A stretch of 64,000 bases of DNA from VBAS01 sp964444975 (lineage in GTDB: Bacteria; Bacteroidota; Bacteroidia; Chitinophagales; Chitinophagaceae), in assembly GCA_964444975.1 (NCBI GenBank), contig CAYUJD010000003.1:1-64000 (forward strand), in the 5' to 3' direction. Of this stretch, positions 52,289-60,085 are shown piece by piece. A program made the position numbers and the translations under genes. How positions within the stretch are numbered: the stretch's first letter is position 1; every line of letters begins with the position of its first letter. Under the pieces are notes generated by a model. The model ran no database searches. It worked only from the letters and a program-made list of their open reading frames with translations, and was not told where the DNA came from.

Positions 52289-52927
52289 CATACCAGCTAC
52301 AGCTTTCGCTGCCCCCGAAAATTAACGGGGTTTGTGGTCTGGACTATAACTTCACCATTGCAGGTGTGCCACGTTTAGTCTCTACGGAACCTTCCTGAAA
52401 TTATCAGCAGAATGAATTTTAAGTTTCTGATTATTCAGAGATGTTTTTACCCTTAAAGTAATTGACTTGTTGAAGTGTTTGGGATTAAAGTAATAACATG
52501 CATCCGTTTGAGGACAATACACAGCATAAATATTTATCTGCGCTTTGTCAACCGGTTTGGTTTTTACACCCCTCGAAGTACTATAGCTGCTTCTGAAGGG
52601 GATCTCCAAAATTCCATTTTTTGTCAGGTTTCTGAATTTTACTTGTACGGTTTTAAATATTCCACCTTTATAAATTACAAGGTCAAAAGGGGAGTGTTCA
52701 GTTTCCGGTACAAGTATCAGAAAATCTTGCTGAAACAAGTCAAGTTTAACCTTCAAAACACCCAGGTCACCTTTGTTTTTTGTATGATGAAAAATCATAC
52801 TCGAATTTAATAAACAAGCGCCGAAAGTTTCCTCGGTATTACCATTCTGACTCACGCAGAGAAGGATTTACCGATACGGTGGCATACACTTATACAGTTT
52901 TGTTTCCTATATAAGGCTCCAATTTTA
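52289..52927 (-). mobile_element. group I intron in tRNA-Arg(UCU)
   Basis: This is a 639-nt self-splicing intron by structure. It begins after U34 and ends in G (52289). P1 pairs exon CUU with GAG (52917-52919), placing a U-G pair at the 5' splice site. P3 is TGCCAC (52884-52879) with GTGGCA (52372-52367). P4 is TCGGTA (52874-52869) with TACCGA (52838-52833). The R element GAGACTAAACG and S element AAGTTATAGTCC form P7 (GACTA/TAGTC). P8 is CACC-TGCAAT-GGTG, P9 CCCCG/CGGGG, and P9.1 CAGC-GAAA-GCTG. Splicing itself is inferred. Confidence 0.93.
52382..52798 (-). CDS. intron-encoded PD-(D/E)XK homing endonuclease (I-Ssp6803I-like)
   Basis: This is a 138-residue protein from ATG 52798. It follows the pattern of group I intron-associated PD-(D/E)XK nucleases: HTKNKGDLGVLKVKLDL, then PFDLVIY with the metal-binding Asp, then VQVKF (the Q-x-K variant seen in this family), and INIYAVYCPQTDACYYF toward the end. 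The frame is also open from GTG 52855, but that start lies inside the P4-P6 core, whereas ATG 52798 lies after it and just before the domain. The stop codon TAG overlaps the R element of P7. It would cut intronless copies of the tRNA gene and so spread the intron. Confidence 0.88.
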   Translation of the reverse strand: MIFHHTKNKGDLGVLKVKLDLFQQDFLILVPETEHSPFDLVIYKGGIFKTVQVKFRNLTKNGILEIPFRSSYSTSRGVKTKPVDKAQINIYAVYCPQTDACYYFNPKHFNKSITLRVKTSLNNQKLKIHSADNFRKVP

Positions 52928-53051
52928 AAGGCAGTTGCTCTATTCACTGAGCTACCGGACCAAATTTTAAAGAACTACAGCCCCGCATAACCGGAACCAT
53001 TACTGTAAATGATTTTTATCAGGTCAACCGGGCGGGCAAAAATAAGTTTTT

Positions 53052-53059
53052 TATGTTTG
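53052..53059 (+). promoter_or_regulatory. -7 element TATGTTTG of ung
   Basis: This exact TAnnTTTG match ends 19 bases before the ung start codon. Confidence 0.55.
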
Positions 53060-53078
53060 TGCCCCAAAGCTTCCAACG

Positions 53079-53750
53079 ATGGATGTAAAGATTGAACCGC
53101 ACTGGAAAGAAATTCTTAAACCCGAATTCAGCAAACCCTATTTCCGGCAAATCGTTTTGCACCTGCGCACAGAAAAATCGCAAAACAAAATCATCTATCC
53201 GCCCGGCGGTTTAATCTTTAATGCTTTTGATACAACCCCTATTGATAAAGTGAAAGTGGTGATACTCGGGCAGGATCCCTACCACGGGCCGGGTCAGGCG
53301 CATGGCCTTTGTTTTTCAGTGCCCGACGGAATTGCACAGCCACCATCACTTGTAAATATTTTTACCGAATTGCACAATGACCTTGGCGTTCCCATTCCCA
53401 AACATGGCAACCTGACCAAATGGGCGCAGCAGGGAGTGTTTTTATTAAATGCCTCACTCACTGTGCGTGCTGCTGAGCCGATGAGTCATTCCAAAATCGG
53501 CTGGGCCGAATTTACAGACTGTGTTATCCGTAAAATTTCTGAGCAGAAAGAGCATGTCGTGTTTATGCTCTGGGGAAAATTTGCCCAGGAAAAACGGGTA
53601 TTGATTGACGAATCGAAACATCTTATTTTAAAAGCGGCGCATCCATCTCCTCTTTCTGCTTCTGCCGGTTTTATGGGCTGCCGCCATTTTTCAAAGGCAA
53701 ATGAATATCTTGTAAAAAACGGCATTGACCCGGTGGACTGGAAGCTGTAA
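53079..53750 (+). CDS. ung: uracil-DNA glycosylase, family 1
   Basis: Ung removes uracil from DNA. The 223-residue protein is of normal length and has the water-activating motif GQDPYHGPGQAHGLCFSV (D66), the uracil-binding stretch NASLTVR, and the DNA-intercalation loop HPSPLSA. It is the first of three co-oriented genes (ung, GNAT, plsC), though the 70 bases after it suggest separate transcription is possible. Confidence 0.96.
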   Translation: MDVKIEPHWKEILKPEFSKPYFRQIVLHLRTEKSQNKIIYPPGGLIFNAFDTTPIDKVKVVILGQDPYHGPGQAHGLCFSVPDGIAQPPSLVNIFTELHNDLGVPIPKHGNLTKWAQQGVFLLNASLTVRAAEPMSHSKIGWAEFTDCVIRKISEQKEHVVFMLWGKFAQEKRVLIDESKHLILKAAHPSPLSASAGFMGCRHFSKANEYLVKNGIDPVDWKL

Positions 53751-53822
53751 AAAGTAAAATACACCTCGTCCGCCGGATCCGTTTTTGAATTTTTACTTTT
53801 GATTTTTGAAATTTTTTTCCTG

Positions 53823-54419
53823 ATGATTTCACCTGACCTGAAACTGGAATCCGAAAAAGTGCTGCTCCGCCCGCTGCAGCACCTTGACATTGCGTCTTTT
53901 TCCCCACTCACCAAAGATGCTTCGCTCTGGAAATATTTCACCATGCTGCTGAACCACCCCGGCGAACTGCAACGCTGGGTGGAAATGGCACTGAAAGAAA
54001 GAGACGAAGGAAAAAGAATTCCGTTTACCATCATAGAAAAAGCCACCGGCGCCATCTGCGGCAGCACCAGCCTAGGCAGCATTTCTTATTTTGATAAGCG
54101 AATTGAAATCGGCTGGAGCTGGCTGGGCCGGCAATACCAGGGAACGGGAATTAATTTCCACGCCAAATTCTGCCTGCTGAGTTTTGTTTTCGATCTTTTA
54201 TCGTTTGAAAGAGTAGAAATAAAAACGGATAACCTGAACGAAAGAGCCAGGCAGGGTTTGCGAAAAATTGGCGCAACAGAAGAAGGGGTGCTGCGCAGCC
54301 ACATGCAGATGCCGATGAACCGGCGCAGGGATTCGGTTTATTTCAGCATATTAAAAGATGAATGGCCCGGTATCAGGAAATCGATTTTTAAAGACATAAA
54401 TACATTTATGTTTTCCTGA
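53823..54419 (+). CDS. GNAT family N-acetyltransferase
   Basis: This 198-residue RimJ/RimL-like acetyltransferase has LESEKVLLRPLQHLDIASF, IGWSWLGRQYQGTGIN (acetyl-CoA site region, with the usual Q/R-x-x-G-x-G partly kept), and VEIKTDNLNERARQGLRKIGA. The acceptor is unknown. ATG 53823 (MISPDLKL) was chosen over an earlier frame start at 53799, which would add an unlikely hydrophobic stretch. It ends one base before plsC begins. Confidence 0.9.
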   Translation: MISPDLKLESEKVLLRPLQHLDIASFSPLTKDASLWKYFTMLLNHPGELQRWVEMALKERDEGKRIPFTIIEKATGAICGSTSLGSISYFDKRIEIGWSWLGRQYQGTGINFHAKFCLLSFVFDLLSFERVEIKTDNLNERARQGLRKIGATEEGVLRSHMQMPMNRRRDSVYFSILKDEWPGIRKSIFKDINTFMFS

Positions 54420-54420
54420 A

Positions 54421-55161
54421 ATGAAATTTTTTAAAGAAATAGCGGCTCGTGTATTTGCATTCTGGGCACTGATTACTTTCATTGTCACCTTCCTGGTTTT
54501 TTTTATCCCTTCCATGCTTACCTGGCTGCTACCGGAGCCCCGCAGCCAGGAAATTTTTATCTGGCTGGCAAGGCTGTGGATGAATGTGTGGCTGCACCTG
54601 GCAGGTTGCCCTGTAAAAATAAGGGGTAAAGAAAATTTTGAAACGGGCAAAACCTATGTCGTCACCTTTAATCATAATTCGCTGATGGATGTGCCGCTCT
54701 CTTGTCCTTTTGTACCAGGCGCCAATAAAACCATTGCCAAATCCTCGTTTGCAAAAATTCCGCTGTTTGGATTTTATTATATGAAAGGCTCCGTGCTGGT
54801 GGACCGGAAAAGCGATGAAAGCCGCCGCCAGAGTTATGAAAAAATGAAAGCGGTACTGGGCAAAAAAATGCACATGTGCATTTATCCCGAAGGCACCCGC
54901 AACCGCACCGGCGAACCGCTGAAAAAATTTCATGACGGCGCATTCCGGCTGGCCCTTGAAACAGGCCACGACATTATTCCTGCTATTATTTTCCATACTA
55001 AAAAAGTATTGCCGCCGGGAAAAAAATTTTATTTCTGGCCGCACCGGCTCGAGATGCATTTTCTGCCACCCGTGGCTGCAAACGAGAATGCAGACTATTC
55101 AGCCTTAAAAGAAAAAGTATTTGCTGCAATGAAAGAATATCTATTGCAACGCATCAACTAA
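54421..55161 (+). CDS. plsC: 1-acyl-sn-glycerol-3-phosphate acyltransferase
   Basis: PlsC makes phosphatidic acid at the inner membrane. The 246-residue protein has an N-terminal membrane segment (about 8-38), the catalytic H85-x4-D90 motif (NHNSLMDVP), and the acyl-acceptor motif EGTRNRTG (157-164). It starts one base after the GNAT gene and overlaps the convergent lptD stop by four bases (CTAA). Confidence 0.94.
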   Translation: MKFFKEIAARVFAFWALITFIVTFLVFFIPSMLTWLLPEPRSQEIFIWLARLWMNVWLHLAGCPVKIRGKENFETGKTYVVTFNHNSLMDVPLSCPFVPGANKTIAKSSFAKIPLFGFYYMKGSVLVDRKSDESRRQSYEKMKAVLGKKMHMCIYPEGTRNRTGEPLKKFHDGAFRLALETGHDIIPAIIFHTKKVLPPGKKFYFWPHRLEMHFLPPVAANENADYSALKEKVFAAMKEYLLQRIN

Positions 55162-57905
55162 TCGCCGTAAAAATACCGGGTGCGGTTGATACGCAGATCC
55201 TGCAGGATGCCCGACTTGGGATTGATGCTGATGTTGAAAAACCGGTAGGGCCCCACCGGTGTCACATTGATTGACATCTGCCAGCAGTGCATTTCCCTTG
55301 CGATGCTCATAGTGAAGGTTTGCAGGTTGCGGGTATCAAAATCGTAATAACCGTTAACAGAAAAATTCCATTTGGGCGTAAGTGAAAAGCTGCCGTTGAA
55401 ATTCAGGTTGCTGCTGAATTCTTTTTCAAAGCCGCTGTAATCCTGCTTTAGTCTTTCGCTGAAAAAAACACTCAGCCCGAGACTGATTGACCAGGGTATA
55501 TTGAAGTCAACAAAGTCGGCCGGGTTTCGCTGCATGTATTCCAGCTGGCTTTGTACATCGGCAGCCAGCAGCGGGTCGCCCAGCAGTTGTTGCTCTCTTT
55601 GTTTCCGCTCCTGTTCTTTTTTCTCATCTCTTGGTTTGCTGCGGAAATCGGTTGACATGGAAAGGCTGCCATTGGTAAACCTGCCCAATTTGAATTTGTC
55701 ACCCTGCCAGGCAAATTTATTTACCGGGAAACCGAAGCTGTCAACCTGGTAAGGATTCAGCGTGGTGCTGGCGGTGATGTTTATTTTTTCAAACAGGGTG
55801 CTGCGCAGGTAAAAATTAAAATTGCTCAGGTTGAAAGAGTCGGCAATAAAATTATAGCCAGTACTAAAACCGAAACCGTCAATCAGCCGGATTTTCTTTT
55901 TCTCCGCTGCCGTATCTTTTTTGGATTTCAGTTTCATCTCCAGGTTATTGTCAACCGAAAAACTCATGCCCCCGAAATCCTGGTCGCCATAAAAACCATA
56001 CAGGCTGCCCTCGTACTCTGAAAAACGGAATTTTCTGCCGGATGTATCAAGCTGCGTTTCGTAAAAATGATTTTTTGATAAAGAAGGAGAATAGTTGATA
56101 CTAACTGACGGCCGCACCACGTGGCGGATGGCTGTTTCTCTTTTGCCTCCGAAATTGAATGTACCGTAAAGCGCCGTATTGATGCCAAGACCAAATGAAA
56201 CTTTATGATCGGTAAAAAATCCTTTCGTAATGCTTGTATCCACTTTCAGTGCCGTGGGGTTCCAAACCCTTCTGAATTTTTGAGCTATCCATTTATTCTC
56301 ATAAGAAATGTTGGGTGAAACAAGAAACCGGCCACCCAGCACCGGCGGCAGCGACAGGGTTATGGGAAAATTGTGCTGCCCGCCCCACTGCAACGTATCA
56401 ATCAGCTGTTTGAATTGAAAAGCCGTATCGTAAAATGAAACCTGGCTGCGCACGGTGCCGTTGTAAGCCACGCCCAGCTTTTCGTACCACTTTGGCGTAC
56501 CAATGATTTCTTTGCGCTGAAAAGGGTAAAGTGTATTAACTGTAAAACCAACATCAGGCAGATTAAGATTAATAAGATGCAGCGCATTGTTCTGGTTATG
56601 ATTGGCGCTTACAGTAAGATTATATGGTTTTCCTGCCCATGTTTTTGAGTAAGTAATGGAAGAGCCGAGCTGGTTCTGGAAATTGCGGTTGGGATTGTTT
56701 GGTACAAATTGATTGTAGCGGGTGGATCCGGCATTTACACTGGCGGAAAAAGAAGTGCCTGGTCTTGCCCTGCTGTCTGAAGAATGACTCCATGTGATAC
56801 TATAACTCCTGTTTTTTACATAATCCGGATCGCCTTTGAAATTGTATTTGGTATTCTGAATGCTGAAGTTGAGCTGGCCCTGGTAACGGTAGCGCCTGCG
56901 GTAAGATGGGGTGATGTTGGCCGTCCATCCGCCGTAAGAGTACAGGTTGCCCCTGACGGTAACATCGAAATACTGGTTGAGCACTTTATAATAGCCAAGT
57001 CCTTCAAGACCGAGACCAAATTGTTCGTTGGCGGTAAACTGGGGCGGCAATAATCCAGAATGCCGGCCCTGTTTCATGGGGAAATATCCAAAAGGCAGGT
57101 AAACCGGTATGGGCACACTTTCGAACTCCGGGTGAATGGGACCCGTGATAGCCACTTTATTGGTGACAACTTTTATTTTTTCATAACGAAAACCAAAATG
57201 CGGGTCATCGAGGTTGCAGGTAGTGATTACCCCCTTGCTTGCATAAATAATCTCGCCTTGTCTTTTCACACTTGAACCTATCATGTGCAGTTCGCCCTGC
57301 ATGGTGTGTGTATTTTTTGTAAGCCCCCGTTGTGTTTTAAAATTATACCGGATGGTGTCGCTCTGAAAAGCATTCTCGCCCTGGGTGAAATGAGCCCTCT
57401 CAATTATTTCGCCGGTGCTGTCTTTTTTATTCACGGCAGTGAGAATTTGTGTTTGCTGGTCCAGCTCGGTTTGAGGTGCCGTCAGCTCAATGTCCTTGTA
57501 AGTAGTTTTTGTTTTGCCGTAAAGAATTACTTTTTTATCCTGTACCAGCACCACAGCGCTGTCGTCGGCTTCGTAATTCACGGGAGCATCCAGGGAGTCT
57601 TTTGAAATTTTTAAAGAGAATGTATCCGTTTTTATACCGAGGCTGTCCGGAACCAGTAAGCGATTTTTCAAACTATCGGCCGGGGGGTTGGGTACCGTGT
57701 CGTTTTTGTTTAGTGCCCGTATTCGTAGCAGGCTGTCCTTACCCGGATTGGTTGGCACGGTATCAGTATTGGCTGTTAAAGCGTTGTAAAAAAATAAGGA
57801 AACGGAATAATTAGCTGCGCTTTTCCACGTTTGTGTAAAAAATAAGCAGGCAGTCAGAACACCTGTAAGCAGGTAATTTAGTCTAAATTTGCGCAGCCGT
57901 TTCAT
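55158..57905 (-). CDS. lptD: LPS-assembly outer-membrane protein, LptD-like
   Basis: The 915-residue outer-membrane protein has a signal or anchor at residues 10-30, then a periplasmic OstA-like jellyroll (about 105-240: VVLVQDKKVILYGKTKTTY, GEIIYASKGVITTCNLDDPH). A large beta-barrel follows (about 260-915: PVYLPFGYFPMKQGRHSGLL, WTANITPSYRRRYRYQGQLN) and ends in an aromatic-containing strand. LptD inserts lipopolysaccharide into the outer leaflet. A perfect TACTTTTG lies 12 bases before the start. It is divergent from the amidase-mlaD-lptA operon, which fits a shared envelope role. Confidence 0.9.
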   Translation of the reverse strand: MKRLRKFRLNYLLTGVLTACLFFTQTWKSAANYSVSLFFYNALTANTDTVPTNPGKDSLLRIRALNKNDTVPNPPADSLKNRLLVPDSLGIKTDTFSLKISKDSLDAPVNYEADDSAVVLVQDKKVILYGKTKTTYKDIELTAPQTELDQQTQILTAVNKKDSTGEIIERAHFTQGENAFQSDTIRYNFKTQRGLTKNTHTMQGELHMIGSSVKRQGEIIYASKGVITTCNLDDPHFGFRYEKIKVVTNKVAITGPIHPEFESVPIPVYLPFGYFPMKQGRHSGLLPPQFTANEQFGLGLEGLGYYKVLNQYFDVTVRGNLYSYGGWTANITPSYRRRYRYQGQLNFSIQNTKYNFKGDPDYVKNRSYSITWSHSSDSRARPGTSFSASVNAGSTRYNQFVPNNPNRNFQNQLGSSITYSKTWAGKPYNLTVSANHNQNNALHLINLNLPDVGFTVNTLYPFQRKEIIGTPKWYEKLGVAYNGTVRSQVSFYDTAFQFKQLIDTLQWGGQHNFPITLSLPPVLGGRFLVSPNISYENKWIAQKFRRVWNPTALKVDTSITKGFFTDHKVSFGLGINTALYGTFNFGGKRETAIRHVVRPSVSINYSPSLSKNHFYETQLDTSGRKFRFSEYEGSLYGFYGDQDFGGMSFSVDNNLEMKLKSKKDTAAEKKKIRLIDGFGFSTGYNFIADSFNLSNFNFYLRSTLFEKINITASTTLNPYQVDSFGFPVNKFAWQGDKFKLGRFTNGSLSMSTDFRSKPRDEKKEQERKQREQQLLGDPLLAADVQSQLEYMQRNPADFVDFNIPWSISLGLSVFFSERLKQDYSGFEKEFSSNLNFNGSFSLTPKWNFSVNGYYDFDTRNLQTFTMSIAREMHCWQMSINVTPVGPYRFFNISINPKSGILQDLRINRTRYFYGD

Positions 57906-57916
57906 AGCGTAAGAAA

Positions 57917-57924
57917 CAAAAGTA
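57917..57924 (-). promoter_or_regulatory. -7 element TACTTTTG of lptD
   Basis: This exact TAnnTTTG match on the minus strand ends 11 bases before the lptD ATG, within the 82-base divergent region shared with the amidase operon. Confidence 0.6.
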
Positions 57925-57987
57925 ATTCATTAGCACATAAAGGATTTGTGAAGATTGAACCGGAATCCGTTAAAATTAATATCCACC

Positions 57988-58980
57988 ATGACCCGTCAGT
58001 TACTGGCCACAGTTTTTTTTATTGCGCTTCTCCCGTTCGCATTTTCTTTTACACAACCTGATGCAAAGAAAAAAGGGGTACAGACAATCATCATTGACCC
58101 CGGCCATGGCGGCAAAGACCAGGGAGCAAGAGGTTTATTTTCCACCGAAGCAAAAATCTGTCTTGAAGTCGGGTTGAAGCTGGGCAAAGCGATTGAAGAA
58201 AATTTCCCTGCAATAAAAGTTCTTTTCACAAGAACCACTGATATCATTCCCGGAAACAAGCCGGACAAAAACCAGGGATTGCATTACCGTGCTGAATTTG
58301 CTAACCAGAGCGGCGCCGACCTGTTTATTGCCATTCATGCCAACTCGGCCCGCAAAATTGCACATCGTGTTCCTACAGGTTACAAGTGGGTGGGCAAGGG
58401 CAAAAAAAGAAGAAAGGTACGTACGTACCGCACATACTACACGCCTAACCCGGCCAAGGGTACAGAAACCTACATCTGGGCAGCTGATGAAAGCGATCAT
58501 AAAACGGATATGATAAAACCCGAAGATGAGTTTGGTGAAAATGACAGCACCCTTGTGATGCCCGACCTGAACGACCCGGTAATGAAAGCCTACCAGCTTT
58601 TGTATGCAAAAAAATATTTTGAAAACAGCCTGCTCTTTGCCACCCTGATTGAGGAGGAATTTGTAAAACAGGGAAGAACCAGCCGCGGAGTAAAACAAAG
58701 AAACGACGTGGGCATCTGGGTGCTGCATGCCACGGGTATGCCCAGTGTGCTGGTAGAAACCGGCTTTATCAGTGAAAAAAATGAAGAGATTTACCTGAAC
58801 AGTGAGAAGGGCCAGGCGGAAATTGTACAAAACATTATTGACGCCCTGAGAAATTATATTGCATCCGTGAATAAAGTACCGGCCAATAATAACAGTAATA
58901 AAAACCCTGATACCAAAAATGCAAAAGCCGACCCGGCCCTGGTAAACCGGAAAGACCCGGCTAAGTCGCCATCCAGGTAG
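57988..58980 (+). CDS. N-acetylmuramoyl-L-alanine amidase (Amidase_3)
   Basis: This zinc amidase of 330 residues cleaves the sugar-peptide bond of peptidoglycan. It has a signal peptide (about 1-22). Zinc ligands are visible in IIIDPGHGGKD (H40), in STEAKICLEVG (Glu) and in LFIAIHANSA (H117), with the catalytic Glu in PSVLVETGFISE. An insertion of about 80 residues between the third ligand and the C-terminal helices, with a basic patch (GKGKKRRKVRTYR), is typical of Bacteroidota AmiC-like enzymes. ATG 57988 was chosen over TTG 57955 because it starts the signal peptide. Confidence 0.93.
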   Translation: MTRQLLATVFFIALLPFAFSFTQPDAKKKGVQTIIIDPGHGGKDQGARGLFSTEAKICLEVGLKLGKAIEENFPAIKVLFTRTTDIIPGNKPDKNQGLHYRAEFANQSGADLFIAIHANSARKIAHRVPTGYKWVGKGKKRRKVRTYRTYYTPNPAKGTETYIWAADESDHKTDMIKPEDEFGENDSTLVMPDLNDPVMKAYQLLYAKKYFENSLLFATLIEEEFVKQGRTSRGVKQRNDVGIWVLHATGMPSVLVETGFISEKNEEIYLNSEKGQAEIVQNIIDALRNYIASVNKVPANNNSNKNPDTKNAKADPALVNRKDPAKSPSR

Positions 58981-59092
58981 TTTATTTTTTCCGGCAGTTT
59001 ACATTCCTGGCTTGCCCGCTTTACTTCATTTAACAGCTTGGATTATTTTAATTAATTTGGCGTTTTGAAATCCCTGCCGAAAACAATTGTTC

Positions 59093-60085
59093 ATGAAAAT
59101 CAGCAACGAAACCAAAGTAGGCATACTCACCATCGTAGCACTTACACTGCTTATTGTGGGTTTCAATTTTCTGAAAGGCAAAAACATTTTCACCCATGAA
59201 AAACATCTTTATGCCGTCTTCGGCGATTTGGGCAGCCTGAAAAAATCAAACGAAGTAAAAATAAACGGGCTGCCGGTAGGCGCCGTATATGATTATACTG
59301 AAATTGACAAGGACCTCAGCGGCATCATCGTCACCATCACTATGAAGCGGGATGTGAATATTCCAAAAGACTCGAAAGCCACTATTGAATCAGAGCTGCT
59401 GGGCACTACTTATATCAATATTGCCCGGGGCAATTCAAAAGAATACCTTCGTGACGGCGACACCCTCTTTACCGACCGAACTTCATCCTTTCTTGGCGAT
59501 GTAAAAGCGCAAATCAACCCGACGCTTACAAGGGTGCGGGACGCCATTGATTCTTTGAAACTTGTTTTGAGTGGCATCAGCAATATATTTGAAAGAGACA
59601 CCAAGGGCAATATCAGCGAAATCATCAGCAACCTGAAAGATGCAACGGCCAGCCTGAAAACACTGCTTGATACCCAAAACGGCGCCATTGCCGGCACATT
59701 GAACAACCTGAATTCTTTCAGTGCCAACCTGAAAAAAAACAATGACAGCATTACTGCTACCATTAGCAGCATCAGGAAAACAGCTGACAAATTTTCTTCG
59801 CTGGAGCTGCAATCCACGATTGATTCGCTGCAAACCACAGTAGTAGAGTTGAAAAATTTAATAGCCAACGTAAACAGCAACGACGGCACCCTTGGCCTGC
59901 TGATGAATGACCGCACGCTGTATGATAAACTGAATGACGTACTGCTGGGTGTGGAAATTCTGCTGGATGATATTCGCCTGCATCCCAAACGCTACACGGG
60001 CAATATTATCTTTAACAGAAAAGATAAAACCGGCCCCTTAACTTCGCCGTCGAAAAAAGACTCCGTTCCGCAGGGCAATCAATAA
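59093..60085 (+). CDS. MlaD family (MCE domain) lipid-transport protein
   Basis: The 330-residue protein has a single N-terminal membrane anchor (about 10-27, VGILTIVALTLLIVGFNFLK), then one MCE domain (about 37-115: YAVFGDLGSLKKSNEVKING, ATIESELLGTTYINI), then a long helical region (about 150-290) ending in NDGTLGLLMNDRTLYDKLN. MCE proteins carry phospholipids between inner and outer membranes with an ABC permease and ATPase; those genes are not in this window. The stop overlaps the next start by one base (TAATG). Confidence 0.92.
   Translation: MKISNETKVGILTIVALTLLIVGFNFLKGKNIFTHEKHLYAVFGDLGSLKKSNEVKINGLPVGAVYDYTEIDKDLSGIIVTITMKRDVNIPKDSKATIESELLGTTYINIARGNSKEYLRDGDTLFTDRTSSFLGDVKAQINPTLTRVRDAIDSLKLVLSGISNIFERDTKGNISEIISNLKDATASLKTLLDTQNGAIAGTLNNLNSFSANLKKNNDSITATISSIRKTADKFSSLELQSTIDSLQTTVVELKNLIANVNSNDGTLGLLMNDRTLYDKLNDVLLGVEILLDDIRLHPKRYTGNIIFNRKDKTGPLTSPSKKDSVPQGNQ

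Larger units (their letters stand above)
52250..52961 (-). tRNA. tRNA-Arg(UCU), interrupted by a group I intron
   Basis: The 5' exon is 52961-52928 and the 3' exon 52288-52250. Spliced, they give a 73-nt tRNA: acceptor GGTCCGG/CCGGATC (one G-U pair), D stem GCTC/GAGC, anticodon stem ACTGC/GCAGT with loop CTTCTAA (anticodon TCT), variable loop AGGTC, and T stem CCTGG/CCAGG with loop TTTGAAT. No CCA is encoded. The loop and stem context CAAC..CCTTCTAAG is as in known tRNA-Arg(UCU). The intron interrupts the anticodon after U34. The usual G19-C56 tertiary pair appears to be replaced by A19-U56. Confidence 0.9.

Noticed and set aside
52250..52961. Reading the split tRNA as tRNA-Lys(UUU) (5' exon ending CTTT, 3' exon beginning TAA)
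   Set aside because: It would make the intron end in C instead of the near-invariant G. The UCU reading uses the G at 52289, and the surrounding CAAC..CCTTCTAAG context is that of tRNA-Arg(UCU).
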